A DNA stretch of 57,575 nucleotides from NCBI GenBank assembly GCA_015067435.1, contig SVMM01000020.1, positions 1-57,575 on the forward strand, given 5' to 3'. The position numbers and the translations under genes are program-made. The stretch's first letter is position 1; each line of letters opens with the position of its first letter. This DNA is from Oscillospiraceae bacterium (GTDB lineage Bacteria > Bacillota > Clostridia > Oscillospirales > Oscillospiraceae). The notes under the pieces are model-generated. The model saw only the letters and a program-made list of their open reading frames with translations, searched no databases and was not told where the DNA came from. Of the stretch, positions 21,534 through 30,779 are shown piece after piece.

Positions 21534-22754
21534 GACCTTTCCGTCGTAAAGCTCGTCCGCCGAGACGATGACCTCGTCCCCGGCGCGCAGCGTGTAGAAC
21601 ACCACGTCGCTGTCGCGTCCGGCGGTGATCTCACCCGGCTCCACCAGACAGTAATCCTCGCCCTGATAGATCAGCTCCACGGGCTTGAAATAGGCTTGCA
21701 GCCCGATGCGGCAGTAAACGCCGGTCGCGCCGGTCTCGCCGATGCGCATCGCGTTTTTGGGCACGCGCAGCCCCGTGTGGCTCTCCGTAATCAGCTCGGC
21801 GCTCTGGCCGCGCAGCATCGTGACGGCGGAGAGATAGCGGTCGCCGGTGAGGACGAGCAGGCAGCGCCCGTTCTGCTCCCGCCCGACGGAGTGGACGCGG
21901 ACGGGCAGCGTCACGTCGACGCCCGAGATCGCCAGCTGATAGGTGGTCTTCGTGCTCAGCACCGCGGCGTCGTCCGCCGGGACGGCGGCGGCGTAGTACC
22001 ACCGCTCGCCGCGGATCAGCTTGCCCACCGCGCCGGAGACCGCTTCGGGCCGCAGGCGCTCAAATTCGTCCGGCGTCATCGTTTCCAGCGCATCCGGCGT
22101 GAGCACCGACTCATACCCGTCGACGACGGCGGAGTAGGTGCCCGCGAACGGCGCGGTGATGGTGCGCGACGCGCCGCCGATCGCGTCCGACGACGCGCGG
22201 ATCTGCGCGTTGAGCGTCTCGATGCGCCCGCTGAGGTCGGTGCTGCCGCGGTAGGCGAACTCGCGCCGCAGCACGGAGGTACGCAGCGCGGCGGAGCAGG
22301 CGTCCAGCGCGTCATAGCTGCCCGCGGCGTACGCGGCGCGCAGCGCGATGACGTCGCTTTCGATCTCGGTGTCGAGGCGCAGCGCCGTCTCGGCGTCGCT
22401 GGCGGCGGACTGGGCGTATTCAAGCTGCTCCAGCTGCTCGCGCAGCACGGTGAGCTCCCGCGCCGCATCCAGCGTCTGCGCGCTCTGGTACACCGTGGCG
22501 ATCGCCTTGCCCTTGGCGACGCGCTCGCCCTCGTCGCGCTGCAGCTCAAAGAGCGTGTCGCCGCACGCCACCGCCTCCTCGTCGCGCACGACGCGCCCGG
22601 CGAGGGCGAGCGTTCTTTCGGCGCGGTAGACGTAGACGGGGGTCGTGATCTCCGGGCGCGTGAAGTAGTTCCACGCCTGAAAGCCGAAATAGGTCACGAC
22701 GGCGAGGAACAGGAGAAATGTAATGAGTTTTGTGGTCAGCGAAGTGTTTTTCAT
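21525..22754 (-). CDS. HlyD-like membrane-anchored protein of the ylm/sepF region
   Basis: A 409-residue protein with one N-terminal membrane helix (about 9-26, ITFLLFLAVVTYFGFQAW) and an extracytoplasmic part that resembles membrane-fusion proteins: barrel-like segments (GRVVRDEEAVACGDTLFELQRDEGERVAKGKAI split by a helix pair around 95-190). No exporter ATPase or RND partner lies nearby. In related Clostridia a HlyD-like gene also sits upstream of yggS-sepF, suggesting an envelope or division role, which is inference. It has an AAGGA ribosome binding site. Confidence 0.75.
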   Translation of the reverse strand: MKNTSLTTKLITFLLFLAVVTYFGFQAWNYFTRPEITTPVYVYRAERTLALAGRVVRDEEAVACGDTLFELQRDEGERVAKGKAIATVYQSAQTLDAARELTVLREQLEQLEYAQSAASDAETALRLDTEIESDVIALRAAYAAGSYDALDACSAALRTSVLRREFAYRGSTDLSGRIETLNAQIRASSDAIGGASRTITAPFAGTYSAVVDGYESVLTPDALETMTPDEFERLRPEAVSGAVGKLIRGERWYYAAAVPADDAAVLSTKTTYQLAISGVDVTLPVRVHSVGREQNGRCLLVLTGDRYLSAVTMLRGQSAELITESHTGLRVPKNAMRIGETGATGVYCRIGLQAYFKPVELIYQGEDYCLVEPGEITAGRDSDVVFYTLRAGDEVIVSADELYDGKVIG

Positions 22755-22788
22755 CTGCTTTGATCCTTATGCGGGAGGGGGTGTTCGT

Positions 22789-23031
22789 TCAGCCGTCTTC
22801 CCCCGCCTCCGCGGCGCCGAGGTCGACGGAGAGCATCGGCGCGATCGTGGAGATCGCGTGCTTGTAAATGAGCTGCTGCTTGCCGTCGCTGTCGAGCAGG
22901 ACGACAAAGGGGTCGAAGCCGCGCACCGTGCCGCGCATCTGAAAGCCGTTGACGAGGAAAACCGTCAGCGGTACGTTCTGCCGCCGGGCGACGGTGAGGA
23001 AGGCGTCCTGGAGGTTGTTGTTCCTTTTCAT
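22789..23031 (-). CDS. hfq: RNA chaperone Hfq
   Basis: An 80-residue Hfq. The Sm1 region ([27 protein letters not shown]) and Sm2 ([12 protein letters not shown]) match closely; it should form a hexamer that binds small RNAs and mRNAs. The end carries an acidic tail (EAGEDG). In-frame upstream starts lie in the miaA overlap region and are not family-like; the ATG at 23031 follows AAAGGA at about 12 bases. Its place directly after miaA is conserved widely. Confidence 0.93.
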   Translation of the reverse strand: MKRNNNLQDAFLTVARRQNVPLTVFLVNGFQMRGTVRGFDPFVVLLDSDGKQQLIYKHAISTIAPMLSVDLGAAEAGEDG

Positions 23032-23089
23032 GGGTGTATCCATCCTTTCTGTTTTTCGGCGGCGGGCTTGTCCGCCCGCCGCGGCAGAG

Positions 23090-24037
23090 TCAGGATACGC
23101 CATGGGCGGAGAGGATTTCCGTCGAAAAAGCGAGAGCGGATTGGAAATCACGCGTTTTTTTCCAATAGTACCAGTGGATGTCCCGGTCACGCCGCAGCCA
23201 CGTCAGCTGGCGCTTGGCGTACTGCCGCGAGCGGAGCTTGATCTCCTCGACCGCCTCCGCGCGGGAAACGAGCCCGTCCAGACAGGCGAGGCACTCCTTG
23301 TAGCCGATCGCCTGAAACGCCGTCGAGCGGCGCGGCACGCCCGCGTCGAGCAGGGCGCGCACCTCCTCAAAGAGCCCCTGTGCCGCCATTTCGTCCACGC
23401 GGCGGTCGATGGCGGCGCGCAGGTCGCCGCGATCCTCGAAGGTGAAGCCCAGCTTGACGGAATCGTAGCGCGGCGGGACGCTCCTCGTCTCCAGATCGTG
23501 CTGTGTCATGGTCTTGCCGGTCTCGTACCAGATCTCCAGCGCGCGGACGATGCGCTTTCGGTCGTTGGGCGAGAGCTTTTCCGCGCGTTCGGGGTCGATG
23601 CGCGCAAGCTCGGCGTACAGCGCCTCGGCGCCCTCGGCGTCGAGCCGTGATTCCAGCTCGCGCCGCACTTCGCCGCCGAACTGTCCGGCGGCGAAGCCGT
23701 GCCCGGCGAGCAGCGCGTCCAGATACAGCCCCGTGCCGCCGACGACGACGGGCGTTTTGCCGCGCGCGAGGATGTCTTCCACGCAGCGTCCCGCCTCCTC
23801 GGCGTAGCGCGCGACGGAGTACGGCTCGGCGGGGTCGGCGACGCCGACCATGTGGTGCGGCACGCCCTCGGTTTCCTCGCTCGTCGGCGCGGCGGTGCCG
23901 ATGACCATGCCGCGGTAGAGCTGCATCGAGTCGCAGGAGACGACCTCGCCGCCGCAGCGCTGCGCGAGCAGCACGCCCATTTTGGTCTTGCCGCACGCCG
24001 TCGGCCCAACGACGCAGATCAGCTTACGGCTTGCCAT
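23090..24037 (-). CDS. miaA: tRNA dimethylallyltransferase MiaA
   Basis: MiaA puts the isopentenyl group on A37 of tRNAs reading UNN codons, the substrate for MiaB, whose gene lies 7 kb upstream on the same strand. The 315-residue protein has the P-loop [17 protein letters not shown], the [11 protein letters not shown] and the C-terminal [14 protein letters not shown] motif. The ATG at 24037 overlaps the DUF6440-like gene by 14 bases and lacks a strong ribosome binding site, so coupling is likely. Confidence 0.97.
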   Translation of the reverse strand: MASRKLICVVGPTACGKTKMGVLLAQRCGGEVVSCDSMQLYRGMVIGTAAPTSEETEGVPHHMVGVADPAEPYSVARYAEEAGRCVEDILARGKTPVVVGGTGLYLDALLAGHGFAAGQFGGEVRRELESRLDAEGAEALYAELARIDPERAEKLSPNDRKRIVRALEIWYETGKTMTQHDLETRSVPPRYDSVKLGFTFEDRGDLRAAIDRRVDEMAAQGLFEEVRALLDAGVPRRSTAFQAIGYKECLACLDGLVSRAEAVEEIKLRSRQYAKRQLTWLRRDRDIHWYYWKKTRDFQSALAFSTEILSAHGVS

Positions 24038-24218
24038 CCGGGGACACGGGCTCGACGACGGGCTTGCCGTCGCGGTCCAGCAGCGGCGTGATGCCGCCGG
24101 CGGAGCCGTCGCTGTAGAAGAGATAGTGCACGCCGGTCACGCGGTCCATCAGGATCCTGACCTGACTGAGACCCATGCCCTCCGCGTACACGACAAAACG
24201 TTTTTCCTTTCCGAACAT
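24024..24218 (-). CDS. Small DUF6440-like protein
   Basis: A 64-residue soluble protein of the form KEKRFVVYAEGMG, VRILMDRVTGVHYLFYSDGSAGG, TPLLDRDGKPVV. The pattern of a DRxTGVxYLF strand followed by GGxTPLLDxDGKP is that of the DUF6440 family as I recall it. Function is unknown. AAGGAGG precedes the start. It sits between mutL and miaA, 12 bp after mutL and overlapping miaA, so it is translated as part of the operon. Confidence 0.75.
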   Translation of the reverse strand: MFGKEKRFVVYAEGMGLSQVRILMDRVTGVHYLFYSDGSAGGITPLLDRDGKPVVEPVSPDGKP

Positions 24219-24230
24219 GGTGACGCCTCC

Positions 24231-26231
24231 TTATGTTACACGCTTGAACATCTTTTCGATCTCGCGCTGCGTCAGCCGCACCTTGACCGGCCTGCCGTGG
24301 GGGCAGTACTCGATCTCGCCGGACTGCACCCTGTCCACCAGCGCGCGCAGCTCGCGCTCGTCGCTCTTCCAGCCGCCCTTGATCGCCGCCTTGCACGCGA
24401 GCGTCGCGAGCAGCGCGTCCCGCGCGCCGGCATGATCGGCGCTCTTGCCGTCGGCGAGCGCGGCGGCAAGCTCCTCCAGCGTGCCGACCGCGTCCGAGAC
24501 GTCGATGTCGGCGGGCACGCAGCGCAGCAGCACCGCGCCGCCGCCAAAGTCCTCGCACTCAAAGCCGCAGGCGCGCAGCGCGTCCGCCTCGGCGCAGACC
24601 GCCGCGTGCTCTGCCGCGCCCAGCTGGGCGACGAGCGGGGTCAGCAGCGTCTGGGACATGACGGGCGCGTCCTGCGCCTTGTAGCGGTCGAAGTTCACAC
24701 GCTCGTGGGCGGCGTGCTTGTCGATGAGCCAGACGTTCTTGTCCGCGTCCTCGCAGACGATGTAGGTGTCCAGCACCTCGCCGGCGATGCGCCACGGGAC
24801 GGTCTCCTCCGGCAGCAGCGTCGTCTGCTCCGGCTCCGGCGCGCTCGCCGGTTCCGGTGCGGCTTCCGGTCCTGCGGGAATGACGGAAACGGCGGGAAGC
24901 GGCGCGATTTCGGGCTCCGGCGCGGGCGCGGCGGGTTCCCTGAGCGCGTCGGACGCGGAGAACGTGCCGCCGCGCGGCACGACGTCCGACACGCGCGCGC
25001 GCCCGCCCGACTCGCCGAGCGTGACGGCGGGGACGCGGGTGTGGAAAACCGGCGCGCTCTCCGGCTCCGCGGTCTTTGCCGCCGCGCTCTGCGGTTTCGC
25101 CGCGGGCGCGGCGGCAGCGGCCTTGCCGCCCTGCGCCGTGTGCTGCGCGCGGAACTGCTCCGCTGTCATGGTCTGATAGAAACCGTCGCGCGCGCCCTGC
25201 GCGGCCTGCGCGGGAGCCTTCGGGAGCGCGCCCTCCGGCTTCGCCTCGCGGTCGAGCACGTCCATGACGGCGTGGTAGACAAGATCGAAGACCTGCTTGT
25301 CGTTGACGAATTTGACGATTGTCTTCGCCGGGTGCACGTTGACGTCCACCATGTCGAAGGGCAGCGTCACGCTGAGCACGCAGCCGGGGAACCTGCCCTT
25401 CATAATGCGGTTGGCGTACGCCTCCTCCAGCGCGGCGGTCAAAAGCTGCGACTTGACGAGGCGGCCGTTGACGAAAAACGTCTGCATGGCGCGGCTGCCG
25501 CGCCCGTTAAGCGGACGCGTCACGAAGCCGTCCGCCGCCAGCGCGCCGTCCCGGCCTGCAACCTCGACGAGCGAGAGCGTGAAATCCCGCCCCAGCGCCG
25601 CGTAGACCGCGGACTTGAGCGCGCCGTCGCCGGGGGTGTGGAGCGCCTCCGCGCCGTCGCGCAGCAGCCGGAACGACACGCCGGGGTGCGAGAGCGCGAG
25701 ATGCGTCACGAGGCCGGAGATCGCCGTTGCCTCGGCGCTGTCGCGCTTCATGAACTTGAGGCGCGCGGGCGTGTTGTAAAAGAGGTCGCGCACGATGACG
25801 CTCGTGCCCTCCGGACAGCCCGCGTCCGCGACCTCGCCGGGGACGCCGCCCTCCAGATGGAGCGACGCGCCGGTCAGCGCGCCGCGCTCGCGCGTGAGAA
25901 CGTCGAGCCGCGAGACGGCGGAGATCGCCGCCAGCGCCTCGCCGCGAAAGCCCAGCGTGCCGATGGCGGACAGATCCTCCGCCGTGCGCAGCTTGCTCGT
26001 CGCGTGGCGCAGAAACGCCGTGGGCAGCTCGTCCGCCGCGATGCCGCAGCCGTCGTCGCTGACGCGGAGATAGGTCATGCCGCCGTCCTTGATCTCGATG
26101 GTAACGGCGCTCGCGCCCGCGTCGAGGGCGTTTTCCAGCAGCTCCTTGGCGACGCTTGCCGGACGCTCGACAACCTCGCCCGCGGCGATGAGGTCGGCGA
26201 CATGTGGGCTCAATTGTTGGATATGGGGCAT
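24231..26231 (-). CDS. mutL: DNA mismatch repair protein MutL
   Basis: A 666-residue MutL: GHKL ATPase motifs ELLENALDAGA, DDGCGI and TLGFRGEALAAISAV in the N-terminal part, a long Ala/Pro-rich linker (about 355-470) and a C-terminal dimerisation/endonuclease domain with DKHAAHERV (family DQHAxxER; Lys replaces Gln), ACKAAIKGGW and CPHGRP. The intact motifs suggest a nicking MutL, as in bacteria without MutH. The frame extends upstream, but ATG 26231 gives the MPHIQQLSPHVADLIAAGEVV start. Neighbour mutS lies 1.1 kb upstream. Confidence 0.97.
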   Translation of the reverse strand: MPHIQQLSPHVADLIAAGEVVERPASVAKELLENALDAGASAVTIEIKDGGMTYLRVSDDGCGIAADELPTAFLRHATSKLRTAEDLSAIGTLGFRGEALAAISAVSRLDVLTRERGALTGASLHLEGGVPGEVADAGCPEGTSVIVRDLFYNTPARLKFMKRDSAEATAISGLVTHLALSHPGVSFRLLRDGAEALHTPGDGALKSAVYAALGRDFTLSLVEVAGRDGALAADGFVTRPLNGRGSRAMQTFFVNGRLVKSQLLTAALEEAYANRIMKGRFPGCVLSVTLPFDMVDVNVHPAKTIVKFVNDKQVFDLVYHAVMDVLDREAKPEGALPKAPAQAAQGARDGFYQTMTAEQFRAQHTAQGGKAAAAAPAAKPQSAAAKTAEPESAPVFHTRVPAVTLGESGGRARVSDVVPRGGTFSASDALREPAAPAPEPEIAPLPAVSVIPAGPEAAPEPASAPEPEQTTLLPEETVPWRIAGEVLDTYIVCEDADKNVWLIDKHAAHERVNFDRYKAQDAPVMSQTLLTPLVAQLGAAEHAAVCAEADALRACGFECEDFGGGAVLLRCVPADIDVSDAVGTLEELAAALADGKSADHAGARDALLATLACKAAIKGGWKSDERELRALVDRVQSGEIEYCPHGRPVKVRLTQREIEKMFKRVT

Positions 26232-26577
26232 GGGGGTGGCTCCTTTTTCATTTTTGCCGCAGCGCGGCGGAAGGGAAGAATTCCGCGCCTGCGGGCGCGG
26301 GTTACTTTTCCCGCGAAGGAAAAGTAACCAAAAGTTCGCCAAAACCTGCGGTTTTGGAATCCCTTTCCGACTGTCAACGCCGATGGAAACCATCCGGCGC
26401 GCCATATCGATACATCGCGTGTCTGTTTGCGCTGACGCGCTCGTTCATCGAGGCGCGGCGTCGTGCGTCTGCGCGGCAGCGCCTAGGTGGGCTATAGCGG
26501 CGAGATAATTGGCGCGCGCAAATCTGCGCATCTATCTGCCACGAGCGCAGAGCGAAGCGAGTGCGCATTGCGCCGCC
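26232..26577. repeat. Intergenic region with three tandem hairpins upstream of mutL
   Basis: 346 bases with no credible gene. Three perfect hairpins follow one another: 26283-26300 (CCGCGCC arms, loop TGCG), 26300-26329 (12-bp arms GGTTACTTTTCC, loop CGCGAA) and 26339-26357 (CCAAAACC arms, loop TGC). The arrangement resembles the triple hairpin in the rimP leader. Positions 26360-26577 are rich in GC palindromes without a clear promoter or reading frame. It is likely an interspersed palindromic repeat or its remains. Confidence 0.6.
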
Positions 26578-27291
26578 TCACGCCATAATGACCCACAGCG
26601 CCAGCGCATTCACGGAGGCGTGGAGAAGGATCGACGTCCAGAGCGTGCCGGAGCGGTCGAACGCCCAGGCGAACACCAGACCCGGCACGAGGTATTGCAC
26701 CATCAGGATAAAATAGCTCAGATCCCACGACGAGACGGCGAACGTCCACACGTGGAGGAAGGCGAACAGCAGCGCCGAGAGCGCGTAGGCGACGACGCGG
26801 CTTTTCTCCTTGACGCAGCCGAACACCAGACCGCGGAACAGAACCTCCTCGACGAACGGCGCGAGGAATACGACGATCAGCGCCGTCGTGCGCGGCGCGG
26901 CGTTTACCTGCGCGGCGATGGTGGTGTCGTTCAGGTTGGCGCGGCTGATCTGCAGCAGCCGCAGCAGGCGGTAAATGAGCTCGTTCGCGCCGTAGAACAC
27001 CAGAAGCGCGAGAAACAGCGTGGCGAGCGAGCGGTTGAGGTTGTCGAAAAAGCGCGAGGTCGTCTGGCCGAGAAAGCTGTGAAAGATCACCAGCGTCACG
27101 GCGAAGATCACATAGTAATAGAGCGCGCTGCGCAGCCCCGCCTCGATCTGCGTGCCGAGCAGCCTCTCGCAGAGCGCGAAGAGCTTGTCCAACAGCAGGG
27201 GCATCACCAGCAGGTAGACGACGAAGAAGATCGCGCCCGCCAGACGCTCGGTGTGGTTCATCTGCGTGGTCACAGCGGTTTTTTTGGCCAT
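26578..27291 (-). CDS. CPBP-family intramembrane metalloprotease
   Basis: A 237-residue multi-pass membrane protein of the CPBP (CAAX protease/bacteriocin-processing, Abi) family. The core motifs are present: PFVEEVLFRGLVFG (EExxxR), LLFAFLHVWTF (His) and the C-terminal HASVNALAL. About seven membrane helices are visible. Relatives are intramembrane glutamic proteases; substrate unknown. It starts 30 bp after mutS and may be co-transcribed. Confidence 0.85.
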   Translation of the reverse strand: MAKKTAVTTQMNHTERLAGAIFFVVYLLVMPLLLDKLFALCERLLGTQIEAGLRSALYYYVIFAVTLVIFHSFLGQTTSRFFDNLNRSLATLFLALLVFYGANELIYRLLRLLQISRANLNDTTIAAQVNAAPRTTALIVVFLAPFVEEVLFRGLVFGCVKEKSRVVAYALSALLFAFLHVWTFAVSSWDLSYFILMVQYLVPGLVFAWAFDRSGTLWTSILLHASVNALALWVIMA

Positions 27292-27321
27292 GGCTTCACT
27301 TCCGTTTCCTGTATTCGCGGC

Positions 27322-29931
27322 TCATTGCAGCCGCTGCCTGAGCTCGTAGAGGAGCTGCATCGCCTCGATGGGCGTCATGGTCTCCGGCTGCGCGCGGCGC
27401 AGCCTGTCGAGGACCTCCGCCTCGCCGATCGCGGTCATGCTGAGCTGGTCCTCCTCCCGGCGGGGGGCGGTCTCGTAGCCCTTGCCGCGCTCCAACTCCG
27501 CGAGGATCGCCTTCGCGCGGGTGACGACGTCCTTCGGCAGGCCCGCCAGCGTCGCGACCTCGATGCCGTAGCTCCTGTCCGCGCCGCCGGGGATGATCTT
27601 GCGCAGGAAAATGAGCTCGTCCCCGCGCTTTTTGATCGAAATGTTGTAGTTTTTCACCCCGGGGAGGGTGTTTTCCAGCTCCGTCAGCTCGTGATAGTGC
27701 GTGGCGAAGAGCGTCTTGGCGCCGAGCCTGCGCGTGCTCGCGCAGTGCTCCAGCACGGCGCGGGCGATGCTCATGCCGTCGAAGGTCGAGGTGCCGCGCC
27801 CGATCTCGTCGAGGATCAGCAGCGAGCGCGGCGTCGCGGCGCGCAAAATCTCCGCCACCTCGCTCATCTCCACCATGAACGTCGACTGCCCGCCGGCGAG
27901 GTCGTCGCTCGCGCCGATGCGCGTGAAGATGCGGTCGACCACGCCGATGCGCGCGCTTTTGGCGGGCACGAACGAGCCGACCTGCGCCATGAGCGCGATC
28001 AGCGCCACCTGGCGCATGTAGGTGGATTTGCCCGCCATGTTCGGCCCCGTGATGATGGAGACGCGGTTCTCCTTCTCGCCCATATAGGTGTCGTTCGGGA
28101 CGAAGAGCGTGTCCTTCAGCACGCGCTCCACCACCGGATGACGCCCGTCGTGGATCTCGATGACGCCGGAGTCGTCCACCGTCGGGCGGCAGTAGTTGTT
28201 CTGCACCGCGACGTGGGCGAACGAGCACAGCGAATCCAGCTCCGCCACGATCGCGGCGGTCTTCTGGATGCGCTCCGCCTCGGCGGCGACCGCGTCGCGC
28301 AGGGCGGTGAACAGCTCGTACTCCAGCGCGTTCACGCGCTCGCCCGCGGTCAAAATCTCCTGCTCCAGGTCCTTGAGCTCCTGCGTGACGTAGCGCTCGC
28401 CGTTCACGAGCGTCTGCTTGCGGATGTAGGTGTCCGGCACCTGATCCTTAAAGGAGTTTGACACCTCGATGTAGTAGCCGAAGACCTTGTTGTAGCCGAT
28501 CTTCAGCGTGCGGATGCCGGTTTTCTCCTTCTCGCGCTCCGTGATCCCGACGAGCAGGTCCTTCCCGCCGGAGAGGATGCCGTGCAGGCGGTCGACCTCG
28601 GCGTTGAAGCCGGGGCGGATGAACCCGCCCTCGCGCACCGAGAACGGCGGCTCGTCGACCAGTGTCTCGCGGATGCGCGACGCCACGTCGTCAAGGGTAT
28701 CCAAATTGTGATATATTTCGACAAGTTTACTGTTTGTAAACGGCTTGAGCTGCTCCTTCACCGCGCCGAGGCGTTCGATGGACGCGCGCAGCGACGCGAA
28801 GTCGCGCCCGCCCGCCGTGCCGTAGACGATGCGCCCAATCAGACGCTCCATATCGGCGACGCCGGTCATGGCGACGATCAGCTCCTCGCGCGCCATCGTC
28901 AATCGGGCGAGCGTCTCCACCGCGCCGAGGCGGCGGTCGATCTCGTTAACGTCGCGCAGCGGGCGCTCCAGCCACGCGCGCAGGCAGCGCGCGCCCATGG
29001 CGGTCTTCGTCTTGTCCAGCACCCACAGGAGGCTGCCGCGCTTGTCCTTGCCGCGCAGCGTCTCCGTCAGCTCCAGATTGCGGCGCGCGGTGAGGTCGAG
29101 CTCCATGAAGCGGCCGGACTCGTAGTATTCGAGGCGGTCGATGTAGGCGAGGTCGGTCTTCTGCGTCTCGTGCAGATAGGATAAAAGCCCGCCCAGCGCC
29201 AGCACCGCGGCGGGGTTGCCGCGCGGGAGGCTCTGGTAGGCGTCCTCACCGTACTGCGCGAGGACGGACTTTTCGGCATCCCGCAAGTCAAAACGCTTGT
29301 CAGCGCGCTCCACGGCGCAGCCGAGCTTCTGGCGCAGCAGCTCCGTCAGCGCGGCGTCCTCGTACGCGGCGTCGTTGACCACCGCCTCGGCAGGGGTGAA
29401 GCGGGAAAGCTCGTTCATCAGGTGCGCGAGGCAGTCCGCGCCGGAAAACGCGGTGACGTGCGTCTCGCCGGTGGACATGTCGCAGAACGCGACGCCGCAG
29501 GACGGTGAATTCGTCTCCGTCCCCCTGTCGAGGAACACGCCGGCGAGGAAGTTGCCGCGCGCGGAGTCAAGGCTCTGGCTGTCGATGACGGTGCCGGGGG
29601 TGACGACGCGGATGATGTCGCGCTTGACAAGCCCCTTGGCAAGCGCCGGGTCCTCCGTCTGCTCGCAGATGGCGACCTTGTAGCCCTTGGCGATCAGGCG
29701 CGCGATGTAGCCGTCGCTCGAATGGTAGGGCACGCCGCACATCGGCGTCTGATCCTCCTTCTCCTTGCCGCGGTCGCGCGTCGTGAGCGTGAGGTCCAGC
29801 TCGCGCGACGCGGTGAGCGCGTCGTCCGCGAACATCTCATAGAAGTCGCCGAGGCGGAAGAACAGGATCTCGTCCTTATGCTGTTCCTTGATCTCAAGGT
29901 ACTGCTTCATCATGGGGGTGAGCTCCGCCAT
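27322..29931 (-). CDS. mutS: DNA mismatch repair protein MutS
   Basis: An 869-residue MutS that recognises mismatches. The mismatch-binding FYEMF motif (in FFRLGDFYEMF) is near residue 30, followed by connector, core and clamp domains, and the ABC ATPase with Walker A GPNMAGKST (about 629-637), FTRIGASDDLAGGQSTFMVEM and a downstream helix-turn-helix. The ATG at 29931 is preferred; a TTG at 29955 overlapping the previous stop (TTGA) is also in frame. Length is normal. Confidence 0.97.
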   Translation of the reverse strand: MAELTPMMKQYLEIKEQHKDEILFFRLGDFYEMFADDALTASRELDLTLTTRDRGKEKEDQTPMCGVPYHSSDGYIARLIAKGYKVAICEQTEDPALAKGLVKRDIIRVVTPGTVIDSQSLDSARGNFLAGVFLDRGTETNSPSCGVAFCDMSTGETHVTAFSGADCLAHLMNELSRFTPAEAVVNDAAYEDAALTELLRQKLGCAVERADKRFDLRDAEKSVLAQYGEDAYQSLPRGNPAAVLALGGLLSYLHETQKTDLAYIDRLEYYESGRFMELDLTARRNLELTETLRGKDKRGSLLWVLDKTKTAMGARCLRAWLERPLRDVNEIDRRLGAVETLARLTMAREELIVAMTGVADMERLIGRIVYGTAGGRDFASLRASIERLGAVKEQLKPFTNSKLVEIYHNLDTLDDVASRIRETLVDEPPFSVREGGFIRPGFNAEVDRLHGILSGGKDLLVGITEREKEKTGIRTLKIGYNKVFGYYIEVSNSFKDQVPDTYIRKQTLVNGERYVTQELKDLEQEILTAGERVNALEYELFTALRDAVAAEAERIQKTAAIVAELDSLCSFAHVAVQNNYCRPTVDDSGVIEIHDGRHPVVERVLKDTLFVPNDTYMGEKENRVSIITGPNMAGKSTYMRQVALIALMAQVGSFVPAKSARIGVVDRIFTRIGASDDLAGGQSTFMVEMSEVAEILRAATPRSLLILDEIGRGTSTFDGMSIARAVLEHCASTRRLGAKTLFATHYHELTELENTLPGVKNYNISIKKRGDELIFLRKIIPGGADRSYGIEVATLAGLPKDVVTRAKAILAELERGKGYETAPRREEDQLSMTAIGEAEVLDRLRRAQPETMTPIEAMQLLYELRQRLQ

Positions 29932-29951
29932 CGCCGTCGTCTCTCTTTCTC

Positions 29952-30779
29952 TCAAATCTCAAACACGCTGCCCGTGGGCATCGGCGCAAGCCGATCGCCC
30001 AGCGTCTCACGCAGGACGTCGAACGCCTCCGCGCCCGTGCAGTGTCCGGTGTAGAACATGGTGTTTTGCCGCGCCTTCAGCTCGCGCGCCACCGCCGAAA
30101 CCAGCTCGCGCGGCTCCGACTGCGCGAGCGAGGGGTTGTAGAGGTGGAAGCCCGCGAACACCGCGTCCGGCGCGCGGCCGACGATCTCCTCCGCGCGGCG
30201 CAGGATGTTGACGATGCCGTTGTGCGCGCAGCCGCCGAAGAGGACGGTTTTGCCGTTTTCCGTGACCAGCAGGTTCTGCTCGTGGCGGAAATCGTCCGGG
30301 GGATAGTCTTCGCCGACCTTCTCGCGCAGTGTGTCGTTGGCGTGGGACAGAAGGTCGCGCCCCATGCCGCCGGAGAAGAGCGTCAGCCCCTCGCCGAGCT
30401 CCGTGACGCCGCTTGCGAAGCGGAAGCGGGACTCGTATTTGCGCACCGCCCTGTCCAGCCCGATGTATTTGCACTTCTGCGGCGTCACGACGTAGTATTC
30501 GCCCCAGACGTCCCTTTGCAGGTACACCGGCGCGTGGTCGTTGCGCTTGCAGAACAGCTCCAGTCCGCCGCTGTGGTCGTCGTGGGCGTGGGAGAGGACG
30601 GCAAGGTCGACCGCCGCGATCTCCACGCCGAGCGCTTCCGCGTTCTCCAGAAACATCGCGTTCGGCCCCATGTCGAACAGGATGCTCCGACCGTTCGCGG
30701 CGATGTGCATCGAAAGCCCGTGGGCGCACTTCATGCCGCCGCGGCAGACGGTGTTTTCCAGCAATACGGTGATCTTCAT
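29952..30779 (-). CDS. MBL-fold metallohydrolase
   Basis: A 275-residue metallo-beta-lactamase-fold protein with the zinc motif SHAHDDHSGG, ending with HCTGAEAFDVLRETLG. The pattern resembles the family annotated as 7,8-dihydropterin-6-yl-methyl-4-(beta-D-ribofuranosyl)aminobenzene 5'-phosphate synthase-like, where the true substrate in bacteria is unclear. The ATG at 30779 overlaps the miaB stop (ATGA), so it is coupled. The upstream open frame is antisense/overlap sequence of miaB and is not counted. Confidence 0.88.
   Translation of the reverse strand: MKITVLLENTVCRGGMKCAHGLSMHIAANGRSILFDMGPNAMFLENAEALGVEIAAVDLAVLSHAHDDHSGGLELFCKRNDHAPVYLQRDVWGEYYVVTPQKCKYIGLDRAVRKYESRFRFASGVTELGEGLTLFSGGMGRDLLSHANDTLREKVGEDYPPDDFRHEQNLLVTENGKTVLFGGCAHNGIVNILRRAEEIVGRAPDAVFAGFHLYNPSLAQSEPRELVSAVARELKARQNTMFYTGHCTGAEAFDVLRETLGDRLAPMPTGSVFEI

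Noticed and set aside
23043-23075. GC hairpin between miaA and hfq as a terminator
   Set aside because: The stem lacks a T-run and lies in or at the end of miaA's operon spacer; hfq would otherwise lack a promoter.
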